A stretch of 64,000 nt of DNA from Candidatus Mediterraneibacter faecavium (GCA_019119995.1 DWVY01000003.1:1-64000); one strand, 5' to 3'; positions 1-9,336 are shown, counted from the first letter of the stretch. Numbers and translations are program-made. Notes: a model not told the origin generated them from the letters alone.

Positions 1-135
1 TTATTACTATCTCTTATGCCCTGTAACCGGAACCGGAAGCATCCTATCCCCACCTGTCCCGATAACGTGGATCAACATATTGTATCCGATTGATTTTCGG
101 ATGTTTTATTCGCGAAGTATCTCGCCGACAATCAC
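1..135 (-). repeat. Family A palindromic element, copy A1 (cut by window edge)
   Basis: This is the gene-proximal arm of the long inverted-repeat element described in full at 22138-22501. Read on the minus strand it begins 8 nt after the spoIVA stop codon with the terminal repeat at 113-135 (starts GTGATTGTCGGCGAGATAC) and continues to the foot of the core hairpin (ACTATCTCT at 7-15), where the window ends. It matches the proximal arms of A2, A3 and A4 over about 120 bp. The distal arm lies outside the window. Confidence 0.8.
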
Positions 136-143
136 GAATCCCC

Positions 144-1616
144 TCAGATAATGATGCACACCAGTCCTCCATTGGTGTCATTTACGATCTTCTGCATGGA
201 ATCCTGCAGTTTTATCTGGCTTTCATCGCCGATCATAGCGATCTTATTTTTCATGCCGTCCATGACAAGTTCTTCTACTGTCTTGCCGAAGATATTTGTC
301 CCCCATACGCCTTCCGGTGTCTCGCTCTCCTTTTTGATGTATTCCGCCAGGTCCTGGGCCTGCTTTTCACTGCCCACGATCGGCGCGATCTCGGTCTCGA
401 TATTTGCGCGGATCATATGGATGGACGGCGCTTCCGAACGGATCTTTACCCCGAACTTGCTGCCCTGTTTGATAATGACCGGCTCCTCCAGCCTGATGTC
501 CTCTTTTGCCGGTGTGACCACGCCGTAACCTTTCATCTTCACATTTGCAAAGGCATCTTTGAGGCTGCTCAGTTCTTCTCTCATGGATGCAAGTTCTTTT
601 ACCGTGGAGATCAATTCGTATTCTCCATTGATCTGAGTGCCGGTAAGTTCGCTCAGTACCTCGTAATAATAGGACTGTTCATACTGGATCTGTATCCTGA
701 CTTTTCCGGTATCCATCTCGATCCGCTCTACTGTCATCTCTCTGATATAGGGGCTGTCGGTATCCATTTCTTTGGAGACGATGCTCCTTATGTCTTCCAG
801 ATCATTCATTACCGTGCGCACCTGCTCCAGCAGATCTTTCTTGATCCTGTGTTCCCTGGAAAGCATCTCCACCCATTTCGGAATATAAAACTCCGCCTCA
901 GTGACCGGGAATTCATAGAGGACCTGGCGCATGATCTCATGGATATCTTCCTGCTTCATCTGTTCACAGTTTACCGGCACGACCGATGCGCCGTATTTCT
1001 GCTCCAGCTCCTCTTTCAATGCTTTTGTATCCTCGGAGTAAGGTTTCCTGCAGTTCATAAGGATCAGGAACGGTTTCCCGATAGACTGTAACTCCTTAAC
1101 CGTCTTTTCTTCAGCTTCTATGTAGTTCTCTCTCGGCAGATCTGTCACGCTTCCGTCTGTCGTCACGACAAAGCCGATGGTGGCATGGTCATGGATCACC
1201 TTCTGCGTCCCGATAGCCGCTGCTTTTGTAAACGGGATCTCATATTCAAACCACGGCGTTTTCACCTGCCGTTCTACATCATTTTCGATGTGTCCGGAAG
1301 CGCCTTCTACCATAAAGCCGACACAGTCTATGAGACGGATCTTCACTTCCACATCATCGGAAAGCTTAACCGATGCCGCTTCTTTCGGCACAAACTTCGG
1401 TTCCGTCGTCATGATCGTAGTCCCGGAAGCAGACTGGGGAAGCTCATCCTTTGTCCGCTCTCTCGCATGTGCGTCCGTCATATTCGGAAGCACAAGCAGG
1501 TCCATAAATCTTTTGATAAATGTAGATTTGCCTGTCCGCACCGGCCCTACGACGCCGATGTATATCTCTCCGTTTGTACGCGCTTTCATATCCCTGTATA
1601 CCTGAAACGAGTCCAT
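144..1616 (-). CDS. spoIVA: Stage IV sporulation protein A (spore coat assembly ATPase)
   Basis: The 490-residue product is full length for SpoIVA, the ATPase that polymerises on the outer forespore surface and forms the basement layer of the spore coat. The P-loop GPVRTGKST sits at residues 24-32, and the conserved glycine-rich, hydrophobic C-terminal tail ends in VCIII. A GGGGG ribosome-binding site lies 7 nt before the ATG. It is the last gene of a minus-strand series after gpsA, but a candidate sigma-E promoter in the 64-nt gap suggests separate mother-cell expression. It marks the organism as a spore former. Identification is secure. Confidence 0.97.
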   Translation of the reverse strand: MDSFQVYRDMKARTNGEIYIGVVGPVRTGKSTFIKRFMDLLVLPNMTDAHARERTKDELPQSASGTTIMTTEPKFVPKEAASVKLSDDVEVKIRLIDCVGFMVEGASGHIENDVERQVKTPWFEYEIPFTKAAAIGTQKVIHDHATIGFVVTTDGSVTDLPRENYIEAEEKTVKELQSIGKPFLILMNCRKPYSEDTKALKEELEQKYGASVVPVNCEQMKQEDIHEIMRQVLYEFPVTEAEFYIPKWVEMLSREHRIKKDLLEQVRTVMNDLEDIRSIVSKEMDTDSPYIREMTVERIEMDTGKVRIQIQYEQSYYYEVLSELTGTQINGEYELISTVKELASMREELSSLKDAFANVKMKGYGVVTPAKEDIRLEEPVIIKQGSKFGVKIRSEAPSIHMIRANIETEIAPIVGSEKQAQDLAEYIKKESETPEGVWGTNIFGKTVEELVMDGMKNKIAMIGDESQIKLQDSMQKIVNDTNGGLVCIII

Positions 1617-1643
1617 AAAAATACCCCCTTATCCTGCTGATAC

Positions 1644-1673
1644 AATGTATGCACAGAAATACGGGGGTATGAC
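1644..1673 (-). promoter_or_regulatory. Candidate sigma-E promoter of spoIVA
   Basis: On the minus strand, CATACATT (1644-1651) matches the sigma-E -10 consensus, and GTCATAC (1667-1673) lies 15 nt upstream as a sigma-E-like -35. This is the expected sporulation control for spoIVA. Direct sequence match; use is inferred. Confidence 0.7.
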
Positions 1674-1680
1674 ATTTTGT

Positions 1681-2694
1681 TTATTCTTCCCACGTAAGCG
1701 AATGGTTCTCGCTCCGGGACTCTCGCATCATCAGGTCGTTTACTGCCTCCGCAGGCGATTTGCCGTCAAAGAGCACTGCATTGACCTCATCTACGATCGG
1801 CATTGACACTTCATATTTCTGTGCCAGTTTAGCCGCCGCTTTCGCAGAATACACGCCTTCCACTACCATCTTGACTTCATCCATCGCCTCCTGCATGGAC
1901 ATTCCCTGCCCGATCAGATAGCCCGCCTTCCGGTTCCTGCTGTGTACGCTGGCGCAGGTTACGATCAGATCTCCGATCCCGGTCAGTCCGGTGAATGTCT
2001 CGATCTTTCCTCCCATCTTCACGCCGAGGCGGGCGATTTCCGCGATGCCCCTTGTAATGAGGGCTGCCTTCGTATTGTCTCCGTATCCCAGACCGTCCGC
2101 GATCCCTGCTGCCAAGGCAATGACATTCTTAAGGGAGCCTCCAAGCTCGATCCCGAGGATGTCAGGGCTCGTGTAGACACGGAACACATTGCTGATGAAC
2201 ATGGACTGTAAATATTCCGCAGTCTTCCTCGTCTTTGCTCCTATCACACAGGTGGTCGGAAGTCTGCGTCCCACTTCTTCCGCATGGCTGGGACCCGAGA
2301 GCACTGCCACATCTGCCTGCGGGATCTCCTGTTCGATCTGACGGGACAGAGTCATAAGAGTAGACTCTTCGATCCCTTTTGCCACATCTACGATGATCTG
2401 TCCGTCCGCCACTAGAGGAGACATTTTCTTCGCGGTACTCCTGGTGAATGGAGAAGGTACGGCAAGTACGAGGAAGTCCTTTCCCTTTACCGCTGATCCA
2501 AGATCCCCTGTGATCACCATGTCATCCGGAAGTTTCACCCCCGGCAGTTTCAGCTCGTGCTCTCTTTTTTCATTGAGCATCTTCACTTCATTTTCATCGA
2601 TGGACCAGACCGTAACCTGATGTCCGTTGTCGGAAAGGAGAACTGACAGTGCGGTTCCCCAGCTTCCTGCTCCAAGTACGCCTACATTTGCCAT
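1681..2694 (-). CDS. gpsA: Glycerol-3-phosphate dehydrogenase [NAD(P)+]
   Basis: The 337-residue cytosolic enzyme reduces dihydroxyacetone phosphate to sn-glycerol 3-phosphate, the backbone of phospholipids. The N-terminal Rossmann motif GAGSWGTA is at residues 8-15, and the C-terminal half has the family block LTGIGDLIVTC with the nearby SRN. An AAGGAG ribosome-binding site precedes the ATG. It lies 32 nt after plsY, whose product consumes the glycerol 3-phosphate made here, so the two form a functional pair in the der-plsY-gpsA cluster. Confidence 0.97.
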   Translation of the reverse strand: MANVGVLGAGSWGTALSVLLSDNGHQVTVWSIDENEVKMLNEKREHELKLPGVKLPDDMVITGDLGSAVKGKDFLVLAVPSPFTRSTAKKMSPLVADGQIIVDVAKGIEESTLMTLSRQIEQEIPQADVAVLSGPSHAEEVGRRLPTTCVIGAKTRKTAEYLQSMFISNVFRVYTSPDILGIELGGSLKNVIALAAGIADGLGYGDNTKAALITRGIAEIARLGVKMGGKIETFTGLTGIGDLIVTCASVHSRNRKAGYLIGQGMSMQEAMDEVKMVVEGVYSAKAAAKLAQKYEVSMPIVDEVNAVLFDGKSPAEAVNDLMMRESRSENHSLTWEE

Positions 2695-2726
2695 AATTTT
2701 GCCACTCCTTCTTTGATCATTTACTC

Positions 2727-3386
2727 TTACTGCTCTTTTTTCTTTGATCCGAATTTATTCTCTGTCCCGGCTGCCAGCCGTTTGAGATTCTCCTTGTGTC
2801 TGTACCATGCCAGGACCGTCATCAGAGCGAGGATGATATACAGCTCATAACAGTATGACGCCTGCATATCCAGCCAGCCTGCCTGTCCGATGAGGATCAT
2901 CTCGATCAGAAAAGCGGTATAAGCCGCAAGGGATCCCACAGATATGTATCTTGTCACGATCACCGGAACAAGGAAGAAAGCCAGTGTGACCGGGATCATA
3001 AGAAGACTCAGCGGCAGATGCCAGAAGCTGTTGACAGCCACAAGCCCTGCCATCACGGCGATCCCCTTGCCGCCTTTGAAGTTCATATAAAACGGGAAAT
3101 TATGCCCGAGCGTAACGCCTGCTCCCGCATAAAGGGTCAGCAGGGGCCGGCAGTCGCTTCCCCGGTACATGAAAAAGACGATCAGGAATGCCACTACGCA
3201 CTTGATCACATCCCCGGCAAATGTCAGAATTCCCGCTTTCCATCCCAGCACCCTGAGCGCGTTCGTAGTCCCTGCATTGCCGCTTCCTTTTTTTCTGATA
3301 TCTACATGGCTCATCTCGCCTACGATATAGCCGGTCTGAAAAAGGCCGCACACATATCCGATCGCAAGACAGATCAAACGTTCCAT
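2727..3386 (-). CDS. plsY: Acyl-phosphate:glycerol-3-phosphate acyltransferase PlsY
   Basis: This 219-residue integral membrane acyltransferase transfers an acyl group from acyl phosphate to glycerol 3-phosphate, giving lysophosphatidic acid. The conserved loop KKGSGNAGTTNALR is near residues 32-45 and GHNFPFYMNFKGGKG near 93-107, both PlsY signatures; several hydrophobic helices surround them. The length is typical. PlsX, which makes the acyl phosphate, is encoded in this window at 14874-15905. Upstream der ends 20 nt before the start, and an AAAGGAG site supports the ATG. Confidence 0.96.
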   Translation of the reverse strand: MERLICLAIGYVCGLFQTGYIVGEMSHVDIRKKGSGNAGTTNALRVLGWKAGILTFAGDVIKCVVAFLIVFFMYRGSDCRPLLTLYAGAGVTLGHNFPFYMNFKGGKGIAVMAGLVAVNSFWHLPLSLLMIPVTLAFFLVPVIVTRYISVGSLAAYTAFLIEMILIGQAGWLDMQASYCYELYIILALMTVLAWYRHKENLKRLAAGTENKFGSKKKEQ

Positions 3387-3406
3387 AACTTTACCGCTCC
3401 TTTACT

Positions 3407-4735
3407 CTACTGTTCCTTTTCTTTCCTCTCCCTGATAAAGAACTTCAGAGAAGTTCCCCTGAACCCGAATGCTTCCCTGATCTTGTTCTCAAGATATCTT
3501 GTATATGAGAAATGCATCAGCTCCTTGTCGTTGACAAAGATCACGAATGTCGGCGGCTTGACCGATACCTGCGTGATATAGTACAGCTTCAGCCGTTTTC
3601 CCTTATCTGAAGGCGGCTGCTGCAGCGCCACTGCCTCTGTCATGATCTCATTGAGCACGCCTGTTGCGACGCGCAGCGTCTGGTTCTCTATCACCATATC
3701 GATCATGTCATACAGTTTGTTCAGCCGCTGTCCTGTAAGCGCTGATACATACATGATCTCTGCATACGGCATATAAGACAGCACATGACGGATATCATTT
3801 TCATATTCCCGCATCGTCCGGTCATTTTTCTCAATGGCGTCCCATTTATTGACGACGATGATAACACCTTTTCCCCTCTCATGGGCGATCCCCGCGATCT
3901 TCGCGTCCTGTTCCGTGACTCCTTCCGTCGCGTCGATCACCATGAGCACTACGTCCGCGCGCTCCACCGCAGTCACGGTGCGGATAATGCTGTAGCGTTC
4001 CAGATCCTCCTTGATGCGGCTCTTTCTGCGAAGTCCCGCTGTGTCGATAAAGACATACTCTTTCCCGTTATGGACGATCGCTGTGTCGATGGCATCTCTT
4101 GTCGTTCCTGCAATGTCGGATACGATCACCCGGTTCTCGCCGAGCAGCCGGTTCACGATCGACGACTTGCCTACATTCGGCTTGCCCACGATCGCTATAC
4201 GCGGACGGTCATCCTCTTCCTCCTGGCCGCTGCCCTCCGGGAAATGTTCCACGACCGCTTCCAGCATATCGCCGATCCCCAGGCGGGAAGCCGCTGAGAC
4301 CGGCACCGGATCGCCGATCCCCAGATTATAAAATTCATAGACGTCGGGCATATATTTCTCAAAATTATCTACTTTGTTCACGACAAGGACGACCGGCTTT
4401 CCAGAACGCCGGAGCATGTCCGCTACCTTGGAATCCGCATCCACAAGTCCCTGTCTTACATCGGTGATAAAAATGATCACATCGGCGGTCTCGATCGCGA
4501 TCTGCGCCTGCTCCCTCATCTGGGAGAGGATCACATCCTTGCTGTCCGGCTCGATCCCCCCGGTGTCGATCATGGTGAATTCTTTGTCCAGCCATGTCAC
4601 GTCCGCATAGATCCTGTCTCTTGTCACTCCCGGCGTATCTTTCACGATCGAGATCATCTCTCCGGCCAGCGCATTGAACAGTGTGGATTTTCCCACATTC
4701 GGACGCCCTACGATGGCAACTACTGGTTTACTCAT
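3407..4735 (-). CDS. der: Ribosome-biogenesis GTPase Der (EngA)
   Basis: The 442-residue protein has two tandem GTPase domains and a C-terminal KH-like domain, the arrangement unique to Der, which acts in 50S subunit maturation. P-loops GRPNVGKST (near residue 10) and GKPNVGKSS (near residue 184) are intact, as are NKVD and NKWD guanine-recognition motifs. Its ATG overlaps the stop codon of the upstream DUF512 gene (ATGA), indicating translational coupling in one operon. Confidence 0.97.
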   Translation of the reverse strand: MSKPVVAIVGRPNVGKSTLFNALAGEMISIVKDTPGVTRDRIYADVTWLDKEFTMIDTGGIEPDSKDVILSQMREQAQIAIETADVIIFITDVRQGLVDADSKVADMLRRSGKPVVLVVNKVDNFEKYMPDVYEFYNLGIGDPVPVSAASRLGIGDMLEAVVEHFPEGSGQEEEDDRPRIAIVGKPNVGKSSIVNRLLGENRVIVSDIAGTTRDAIDTAIVHNGKEYVFIDTAGLRRKSRIKEDLERYSIIRTVTAVERADVVLMVIDATEGVTEQDAKIAGIAHERGKGVIIVVNKWDAIEKNDRTMREYENDIRHVLSYMPYAEIMYVSALTGQRLNKLYDMIDMVIENQTLRVATGVLNEIMTEAVALQQPPSDKGKRLKLYYITQVSVKPPTFVIFVNDKELMHFSYTRYLENKIREAFGFRGTSLKFFIRERKEKEQ

Positions 4736-6063
4736 TTTATTTGACCTTTCCTTTCTTCCAGGACCGCATCGATCAGATCCTGTCCGCTTGATTTTACAAT
4801 AACTACCGGAACTTGTAAAGCTTCAGACACCTGGCTTACCGTATAGTCATCGAGGAAGACATCCTCGTCCGCTCTGAGCATATTGCATGGGAGCAGAAGG
4901 CGTTCTCCCAGTTCTTTTCCGGCGAGCTGCGCCATGATATCCTGCGCCGTGACAAGTCCTGACACAGTAATGCGTTCCCCGAAGAAATCATTCCGGATCG
5001 GATACACATGGATCCGGATATTCGGATATTTCTCTTCCACCTTCTCTGCCATGCGCTTCAGATACGGATATGCCAGTTTTCCCGTGGCAATAGAAAGCGA
5101 TCTTTTTCTGTCATCCCCATCAGCGGCCTGATACGCTTCTTCAAATTCGTTGAACAGAAGCCGGAGCATCCCCACTCCGTTCTCAAGCTGCAGATATCCG
5201 TCATAGCGTTCCTCTTCCGGTATTTCCTCCTCCGCCAGCAGATACCACTCATCTCCGGCATGGATGAAATGCACGCCGTATTCCGCATAGATCTTTTCCT
5301 GCCATCGGTGGATCGTATCAAGCACTTTTTTCGCCTCATCCTTTGTAAAAGGCTCCAGCGGATACAGTCCGTCCCTGAATTTTGTAAGTCCCACCGGCAC
5401 TACGGACACACTTTTTAAAAGCGGCAGATAACCGGTCAAGTCCCGGATCGACCGCTCCAGTTCTTCCCCGTCATTGACGCCTTTGCACAACACGATCTGC
5501 CCGTTCATCTCAATACCGCCCTGATAGAGCTGATCTACTTTCCTGAGCGCGTCCCCGGCGAACCGGTTGTGGAGCATCCTGCAGCGCAGTTCGGGGTTCG
5601 TCGTCTGGAAAGAGATATTGATCGGTTCCAGGCGGTACCGTATGATCCGCTCAATGTCGTGGCTGCTCATGTTGGTGAGTGTCACATAATTCCCCTGAAG
5701 AAAAGACAGGCGGGAATCATCATCTTTAAAGTAAAGGGTATCCCGCATTCCGGCGGGCATCTGGTCGATAAAGCAGAAGATGCACTTGTTCCTGCAGGAT
5801 CGGTATTCATCCATGAGACCGGGACCGAATTCCATCCCCAGCTCTTCGTCTGCATCTTTCCCGATCTCCAGCTCCCACTGTTCGCCGTCCGGCTTTTCGA
5901 TCAGGAGCAGGAGCTCTTCATCCTCTGAATAAAACTGATAGTCAAAAATGTCCTCGATCTCCTGTCCGTTAATGGATATAAGCCTGTCCCCCGGTGCGAT
6001 CCCCATCTCGTCCGCAATACTTCCCGGCACGATGCTTTTTACAATGTGTATATGTTCTTTCAT
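4732..6063 (-). CDS. DUF512 family protein with PDZ-like and radical-SAM domains
   Basis: The 443-residue protein has a PDZ-like N terminus (residues about 5-65, with PGSIADEMGIAPGD), then a radical-SAM-type cluster motif CRNKCIFC with cysteines at 90, 94 and 97, and a C-terminal DUF512 region. The family is widespread in Clostridia beside der; its reaction is unknown. No good ribosome-binding site lies directly before the ATG; the nearest GGAG is about 15 nt upstream, so the start is less certain than the product. The gene overlaps der by 4 nt and diverges from prs. Confidence 0.9.
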   Translation of the reverse strand: MKEHIHIVKSIVPGSIADEMGIAPGDRLISINGQEIEDIFDYQFYSEDEELLLLIEKPDGEQWELEIGKDADEELGMEFGPGLMDEYRSCRNKCIFCFIDQMPAGMRDTLYFKDDDSRLSFLQGNYVTLTNMSSHDIERIIRYRLEPINISFQTTNPELRCRMLHNRFAGDALRKVDQLYQGGIEMNGQIVLCKGVNDGEELERSIRDLTGYLPLLKSVSVVPVGLTKFRDGLYPLEPFTKDEAKKVLDTIHRWQEKIYAEYGVHFIHAGDEWYLLAEEEIPEEERYDGYLQLENGVGMLRLLFNEFEEAYQAADGDDRKRSLSIATGKLAYPYLKRMAEKVEEKYPNIRIHVYPIRNDFFGERITVSGLVTAQDIMAQLAGKELGERLLLPCNMLRADEDVFLDDYTVSQVSEALQVPVVIVKSSGQDLIDAVLEERKGQIK

Positions 6064-6099
6064 GATCAGAATAGCATACTCCTCTCTTGATTCCTGTCA

Positions 6100-6127
6100 A
6101 GTATAACACAATTCCACGCCACGGCAA
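6100..6127 (-). promoter_or_regulatory. Candidate promoter of the DUF512-der-plsY-gpsA operon
   Basis: On the minus strand TTGCCG (6122-6127) and TATACT (6100-6105) are separated by 16 nt, a sigma-A type promoter about 40 nt before the first gene. Confidence 0.5.
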
Positions 6128-6148
6128 AGGTTATTCTGCCTGTTCTAC

Positions 6149-6177
6149 TTGAATTCGGAGTATAAAGATGATATAAA
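6149..6177 (+). promoter_or_regulatory. Candidate promoter of prs
   Basis: TTGAAT (6149-6154) and TATAAA (6172-6177) are separated by 17 nt, 44 nt before the prs ATG. It is back to back with the promoter for the divergent DUF512 operon. Confidence 0.5.
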
Positions 6178-6220
6178 TGATATGTAAATTCATATTTCAA
6201 TTCAATAACAGGAGAAAAAA

Positions 6221-7405
6221 ATGTCTACAAATATCGAACTTTTAGAGAAAACACTCCCTGTTGCTCCGCTGAAGATCGTAGCAATGGAGAGCTGTCGGGA
6301 ACTCGGCCAGAAAGTCAACGACTATATCGTATCTTTCCGGCAGAACACGATCAACGAAGTGTCAGAATCTCCCCTGTATGTCAACTACAGATCGAATAAT
6401 TATCTGGTAGACTGTGAGTGTCCCCGCTTTGGGACAGGCGAGGCAAAAGGCGTCTTGCGGGAGACGATCCGCGGCACCGATCTTTTTATCATGACAGACG
6501 TGTGCAACTACAGCCTCACTTATACTGTAAGCGGGCATTTAAATCATATGTCGCCGGACGACCACTATCAGGATCTGAAGAGGATCATCTCGGCAGCCAC
6601 AGGAAAAGCGCGCCGCATCAACGTGATCATGCCGTTCCTGTACGAAAGCCGCCAGCATAAGCGCACAAAGAGAGAATCCCTGGACTGTGCGCTTGCCCTT
6701 GAGGAGCTGACCAACATGGGCGTATCCAATATCATCACATTTGATGCCCATGACCCGCGGGTACAGAATGCGATCCCGTTAAGCGGTTTTGACAGCTTCA
6801 GCCCGTCCTACCAGTTCATGAAGGCGATCTTCCGCGCAGTGCCGGACCTGATCCCGGATAAGGAGCACCTCATGATCATCAGCCCGGACGAAGGAGCTAT
6901 GCACAGGGCAGTCTACCTCTCCAACATCCTCGGAGTAGATATGGGAATGTTCTACAAGCGCCGTGATTATTCCGTCATCGTAAACGGCAAGAATCCGATC
7001 GTGGCACACGAATTTCTCGGAGACGACGTCAAGGGCAAGGATGTGATCATTATCGACGATATGATCTCGTCAGGCGGAAGCATGCTCGACGTTGCAAGAC
7101 AGATCAAGGAGCGCAATGCCGGACGCGTCTTTGTATGCACGACTTTCGGACTGTTTACGGACGGCTTTGACAAATTCGACGAGTATTATGAAAAGGGATA
7201 TATCAACAAGGTCATCACCACGAACCTGACCTACCTGCCGCCGGAACTGTACGATAAGCCTTACTTTATCCCGGCGGACATGAGCAAATTCCTTGCGCTG
7301 ATCATTGATTCCCTGAATCATGATATCACCATCGGCACGGTCATGAACCCGACAGACAAGATCCACACCCTTCTGGAAAAGAAGGCGCGCGGCGAAAAGA
7401 TATAA
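6221..7405 (+). CDS. prs: Ribose-phosphate pyrophosphokinase (PRPP synthetase), long form
   Basis: The enzyme makes PRPP from ribose 5-phosphate and ATP for purine, pyrimidine, histidine, tryptophan and NAD synthesis. The PRPP-binding loop VIIIDDMISSGGSM is near residues 274-287, and the phosphoribosyltransferase fold is recognisable from FDAHDPRVQNAIP onward. At 394 residues it is clearly longer than the usual 310-320, with extra sequence at the N terminus and C terminus; from general knowledge, long forms occur in Lachnospiraceae. AGGAG lies 7 nt before the ATG. It is monocistronic, with a strong hairpin just after the stop. Confidence 0.93.
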   Translation: MSTNIELLEKTLPVAPLKIVAMESCRELGQKVNDYIVSFRQNTINEVSESPLYVNYRSNNYLVDCECPRFGTGEAKGVLRETIRGTDLFIMTDVCNYSLTYTVSGHLNHMSPDDHYQDLKRIISAATGKARRINVIMPFLYESRQHKRTKRESLDCALALEELTNMGVSNIITFDAHDPRVQNAIPLSGFDSFSPSYQFMKAIFRAVPDLIPDKEHLMIISPDEGAMHRAVYLSNILGVDMGMFYKRRDYSVIVNGKNPIVAHEFLGDDVKGKDVIIIDDMISSGGSMLDVARQIKERNAGRVFVCTTFGLFTDGFDKFDEYYEKGYINKVITTNLTYLPPELYDKPYFIPADMSKFLALIIDSLNHDITIGTVMNPTDKIHTLLEKKARGEKI

Positions 7406-7419
7406 AGCAAAGATCATAT

Positions 7420-7462
7420 ACAGAGGCAGGTACGTTTTGGCAAAAAACATACCTGCCTCTGT
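7420..7462 (+). terminator. Hairpin terminator after prs
   Basis: A 13-bp perfect stem (ACAGAGGCAGGTA pairing with TACCTGCCTCTGT) with a 17-nt loop begins 14 nt after the prs stop. The following T-tract is weak, so it may act as a 3'-end stabiliser as well as a terminator. Confidence 0.7.
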
Positions 7463-7544
7463 ATTACTGTTTCGTATTCCAATGTAAGCCGCCGCGTTTG
7501 ATCCCAAAATGATCCCTGCCAGGATGATCTCTGACGGTCCTGTC

Positions 7545-8039
7545 TTAGCGCAGCCGTCTGCTCTCATACCTGCTCTTCGTCTTCAGGAAACGCACCAGGG
7601 CCGCATACCGCTCCTCCACCGTTTCCGAGTTTTCCACAAATTCCAGGCTCTCTGAAGCAGCCGTCAGGAATCTTGCGTCGATCTCGGACTGATGCTTCTG
7701 CAGGAATTCTATCCGCTCTTCATTGTCATTCAGATCGAGGAATTCCAGGATGAGCGCGGTCGTATTCCCATGCCGTTTCAGCCTGACCAGTTCCGTGTCT
7801 TTCGTATCCCTGCACAGCTCGAAGCGGTATTTCTGATCCGCATGGGGATATTTTCCTGTATCCAGCGGACTTAAAAACGTCTCCAGGAAGCTCGCGAACA
7901 CTTTGCGTGCTCCCTCCGCCGTCTCGAAGACTACCATGTCTTCTCCTGTTTCCGTGCAGACCGCGATATCCAGTATCCTGTACTTTCTCCCCTTAAAATG
8001 TCTGTAAATATCTCCTTTTTTCGGGATTCTCCTGTCCAT
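7545..8039 (-). CDS. DUF1653 domain protein
   Basis: The 164-residue product starts with MDRRIPKKGDIYRHFKGRKY, the compact beta-rich DUF1653 domain (residues about 5-70), followed by a charged, mainly helical C-terminal region not recognised. An ATG at 8039 is chosen over the one at 8063 because AAAGGAG lies 8 nt before it. It follows ilvA by 27 nt and is probably cotranscribed with it. Function unknown. Confidence 0.75.
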   Translation of the reverse strand: MDRRIPKKGDIYRHFKGRKYRILDIAVCTETGEDMVVFETAEGARKVFASFLETFLSPLDTGKYPHADQKYRFELCRDTKDTELVRLKRHGNTTALILEFLDLNDNEERIEFLQKHQSEIDARFLTAASESLEFVENSETVEERYAALVRFLKTKSRYESRRLR

Positions 8040-8066
8040 AACACCAGCTCCTTTACATGACACTTC

Positions 8067-9281
8067 CTAATACAGCTTTGCACTGATCAGTTTCGGGCGG
8101 AATCCGTTCCTCTCCAGTGCATCCAGTATCCTGTTCTTATGCTCCGTACCGAACGCCTCCATTGTGATCCGAAGTTCCACGGCCGCGTTCCTGTTGGTGC
8201 TTACGAACTGATTATGCTCCAGCTTGATGACATTTCCCTGTTCATCCGCGATCGTCTTCGCCACCTGGACCAGCTCGCCCGGTTTGTCCGGGAGAAGTAC
8301 AGATACCGAAAAGATACGGTCTCTCTGGATCAGTCCGTGCTGGACGATGGAAGACATGGTAATGACATCCATGTTGCCGCCGCTTAACACACAGACTACT
8401 TTCTTTCCTTTCAGATCCAGCTGCTTTAATGCAGCGACAGAGAGAAGGCCGGAATTCTCCACGATCATCTTGTGGTTCTCCACCATATCAAGGAAAGCGC
8501 CGATCAGTTCATCATCTTCCACAAGAAGCATGTCATCCACATTTTCCTGTACGTAAGGCAGGATCTTATCTCCCACGGCTTTCACCGCAGTACCGTCCGC
8601 GATCGTGTTTGCGCTGTCAAGCTCCACCACTTCTCCCGCTTTTAATGCCGCCGTCATGCTTGCCGCCCCCGCAGGTTCCACACCGATCACCTTGATCTTG
8701 GGATTGAGCATCTTCGCCAATGTCGCCACACCGGAGATCAGGCCTCCGCCGCCGACCGGCACCAGGATGTAATCGACCGTCGGGAGCTCCTGCACGATCT
8801 CCATGGCGATCGTCCCCTGACCGGTGGCAACGTCAAGGTCGTTGAACGGATGAACGAACGTGTATCCTTCCTTCTCCGCCAGTTCGCAGGCATATGCATA
8901 AGAGTCATCATATACATCGCCGTAAAGGACGACCTCCGCCCCGTAGCTCTTCGTCCGGTTCACTTTGATCAGCGGTGTGACGGTCGGCATGACGATCACA
9001 GCCCTGCAGCCGAATTTCTTTGCCGCAAATGCAACGCCCTGGGCGTGGTTTCCCGCAGATGCAGTGATCAGGCCGCGGCTCCTTTCTTCTTCCGTCATCG
9101 TGCTGATCTTGTAGTAAGCGCCCCTGATCTTATACGCGCCGGTATGCTGCATATTTTCCGGCTTCAGATAGACTTTGCCGCCCGTCTGCTCGCTCAGATA
9201 TTCACTGCGGATCAGTTTGGTCGGGTTTGTGACCCGTTTGACCAGTTCGCTCGCCTCTTCAAATTTCTCCAGTGTCATCAT
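8067..9281 (-). CDS. ilvA: Threonine ammonia-lyase (threonine deaminase)
   Basis: This PLP enzyme converts L-threonine to 2-oxobutanoate and ammonia, the entry to isoleucine synthesis or to threonine catabolism. The PLP lysine lies in GAYKIRGAYY near residue 50, the phosphate-binding glycine loop is VGGGGLISG, and a C-terminal ACT domain (about residues 325-404) indicates allosteric control; this is the single-ACT, about 400-residue form. Several ATGs cluster at the start; 9281 gives a normal 9-nt spacing to GAGG. The other branched-chain genes in the window are at 29-34 kb. Confidence 0.93.
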   Translation of the reverse strand: MMTLEKFEEASELVKRVTNPTKLIRSEYLSEQTGGKVYLKPENMQHTGAYKIRGAYYKISTMTEEERSRGLITASAGNHAQGVAFAAKKFGCRAVIVMPTVTPLIKVNRTKSYGAEVVLYGDVYDDSYAYACELAEKEGYTFVHPFNDLDVATGQGTIAMEIVQELPTVDYILVPVGGGGLISGVATLAKMLNPKIKVIGVEPAGAASMTAALKAGEVVELDSANTIADGTAVKAVGDKILPYVQENVDDMLLVEDDELIGAFLDMVENHKMIVENSGLLSVAALKQLDLKGKKVVCVLSGGNMDVITMSSIVQHGLIQRDRIFSVSVLLPDKPGELVQVAKTIADEQGNVIKLEHNQFVSTNRNAAVELRITMEAFGTEHKNRILDALERNGFRPKLISAKLY

Positions 9282-9336
9282 TGTCATCATCCTCTTTCCT
9301 GTTGTCTTCTATGGATTGTCTTCTATAGGTCTCTCC

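Noticed and set aside
7380-7567. Minus-strand frame after the DUF1653 gene with a hydrophobic segment, overlapping the prs 3' end.
   Set aside because: It overlaps prs and the prs hairpin, has no ribosome-binding site and matches no family I know; at best a gene relic.
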